NCBI GenBank assembly: GCA_002333145.1
Contig: DDBN01000024.1
Location: forward strand, 1 to 6,096
Direction: 5' to 3'
Length of the DNA stretch: 6,096 nt
Source: Moraxellaceae bacterium UBA2031
Lineage (GTDB): Bacteria; Pseudomonadota; Gammaproteobacteria; Pseudomonadales; Moraxellaceae
Within the stretch, counting starts at the first letter, position 1. Every line of letters begins with the position of its first letter. The position numbers and the translations under genes were made by a program. Under the pieces are notes generated by a model. It was not told the origin of the DNA. It searched no databases and saw only the letters and a list, made by a program, of their open reading frames with translations. Shown here one piece after another: positions 5,492 to 6,096 of this stretch.

Positions 5492-6096
5492 ATGAGCGCC
5501 ACACATCTACTTGCCATCGATCAGGGCACTACAAGCACCCGAGCGATCGTGTTTGATACCACAGGCCTTCCGGTAGCGTCGCACCAGCTGGAGTTTCATC
5601 AGCACTTTCCAGCGGACGGCTGGGTTGAGCATGATGCGCTGGAGATTTGGTGGACGGTAGAAAGTGTGTGCCGCGAGGTGATGCGCAAAGCAGGCCTTAA
5701 GCCGTCTGCTATTGTGGCCATTGGCATCACTAATCAGCGTGAAACCACCGTGTTGTGGGATCGAGCCACGGGCGCACCATTGCACCACGCCATTGTTTGG
5801 CAAGATCGCCGAACCGCTAGCGTGTGCGAGCAGCTAAAAGCGGACGACAAAGAAGCACTTATTCAAGAAAAAACTGGCCTGTTGCTGGACCCGTATTTCT
5901 CTGCCACCAAGCTAGCCTGGCTGCTCGATAATGTACCCAATGCCCGTCATCGAGCCGAAAAAGGCGAACTCGCTTTTGGCACTATCGACACATGGCTGTT
6001 GTGGAAACTTACCGGCGGCAAATCCCACGCGACCGATGCCACTAATGCCAGCCGCACACTGATTTTTAATATCCACACGCAGCAGTGGGATGATGA
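5492..6096 (+). CDS. glpK: Glycerol kinase, N-terminal part
   Basis: The first 201 codons of a FGGY-family glycerol kinase, cut by the window end (the complete protein is usually about 500 residues). The enzyme uses ATP to make sn-glycerol-3-phosphate from glycerol that has entered the cytoplasm. The sequence aligns with E. coli GlpK from the first strand: LAIDQGTTSTRAIVFD (7-22) is the phosphate-binding hairpin, GWVEHD (43-48) is conserved, NQRETT supplies the glycerol-binding Arg83 and Glu84, IVWQDRRT (101-108) follows, and DPYFSATK supplies glycerol-binding Tyr135. GTIDTWLLWKLTGG and TNASRTLIFNIHT near the window end are also typical. The start is ATG 5492, with AGGA at 5480-5483 eight bases ahead. 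It is separated from the polysaccharide operon by 109 bases and probably marks the ordinary chromosome beside the locus. No part of an aquaglyceroporin gene is seen upstream. Confidence 0.97.
   Translation, partial: MSATHLLAIDQGTTSTRAIVFDTTGLPVASHQLEFHQHFPADGWVEHDALEIWWTVESVCREVMRKAGLKPSAIVAIGITNQRETTVLWDRATGAPLHHAIVWQDRRTASVCEQLKADDKEALIQEKTGLLLDPYFSATKLAWLLDNVPNARHRAEKGELAFGTIDTWLLWKLTGGKSHATDATNASRTLIFNIHTQQWDD

Noticed and set aside
5881..6060. Change of strand composition in glpK, taken as the edge of a transferred island
   Set aside because: Hand counts of three rows in glpK (5881-6060) gave G 42, C 58, against G 56, C 32 in three rows of the operon (3361-3420, 3481-3540, 4681-4740). 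However, the glpK row 5641-5700 is strongly G-rich, so the shift is not consistent and too few rows were counted.
1..6096. CRISPR arrays, tRNA or rRNA genes, insertion sequences, toxin-antitoxin or phage genes
   Set aside because: No spaced repeat series, transposase-like product, terminal inverted repeats or RNA gene was seen; the window is almost fully occupied by recognised metabolic and polysaccharide genes.

Overview
The window covers the end of a bacterial surface-polysaccharide (capsule or O-antigen) locus and the start of a neighbouring metabolic gene. All recognisable genes lie on the + strand. The protein families are a WbpL/WecA-type initiating transferase, a PglD/NeuD-type acyltransferase, Pgi, a UDP-glucose dehydrogenase relative, GalE, a VanZ-like protein and GlpK. 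Together with tight gene packing and Shine-Dalgarno starts, they point to a proteobacterium, most likely a gammaproteobacterium. The Pgi/Ugd/GalE grouping recalls the galU-ugd-gpi-gne-pgm module at the end of Acinetobacter capsule loci, but the gene order and the acyltransferase differ. The genus cannot be fixed from this sequence alone.

Layout: (1) 1-297 is the C-terminal end of a polyprenyl-phosphate sugar-1-phosphate transferase. (2) 324-353 is a clear intrinsic terminator. (3) 389-5382 holds five genes whose ends all overlap by 1 to 4 bases: acyltransferase, pgi, ugd-like, galE, VanZ-like. This is very probably one translationally coupled operon. (4) 5383-5491 is a 109-base gap with small repeats and a 6+6 inverted repeat but no convincing terminator. 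(5) 5492 to the window end is the N-terminal third or so of glycerol kinase, probably the flank outside the polysaccharide locus.

How the genes fit together: Pgi links fructose-6-phosphate (source of UDP-GlcNAc) with glucose-6-phosphate (source of UDP-glucose). GalE interconverts the UDP-Glc and UDP-Gal type sugars. Cys304 at its substrate-size gate predicts that it also handles UDP-GlcNAc/UDP-GalNAc. The acyltransferase probably acetylates an amino-sugar nucleotide, and the initiating transferase loads the first sugar phosphate onto the lipid carrier.

The most unusual item is the dehydrogenase-like gene at 2616-3911. It has a normal length, a good ribosome binding site and a very well conserved C-terminal UDP-binding domain. 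It has lost the catalytic cysteine, the nearby lysine, the catalytic glutamate and the NAD-binding glycine motif. It looks like an intact, expressed pseudoenzyme or a protein with a changed function, not a working UDP-glucose dehydrogenase.
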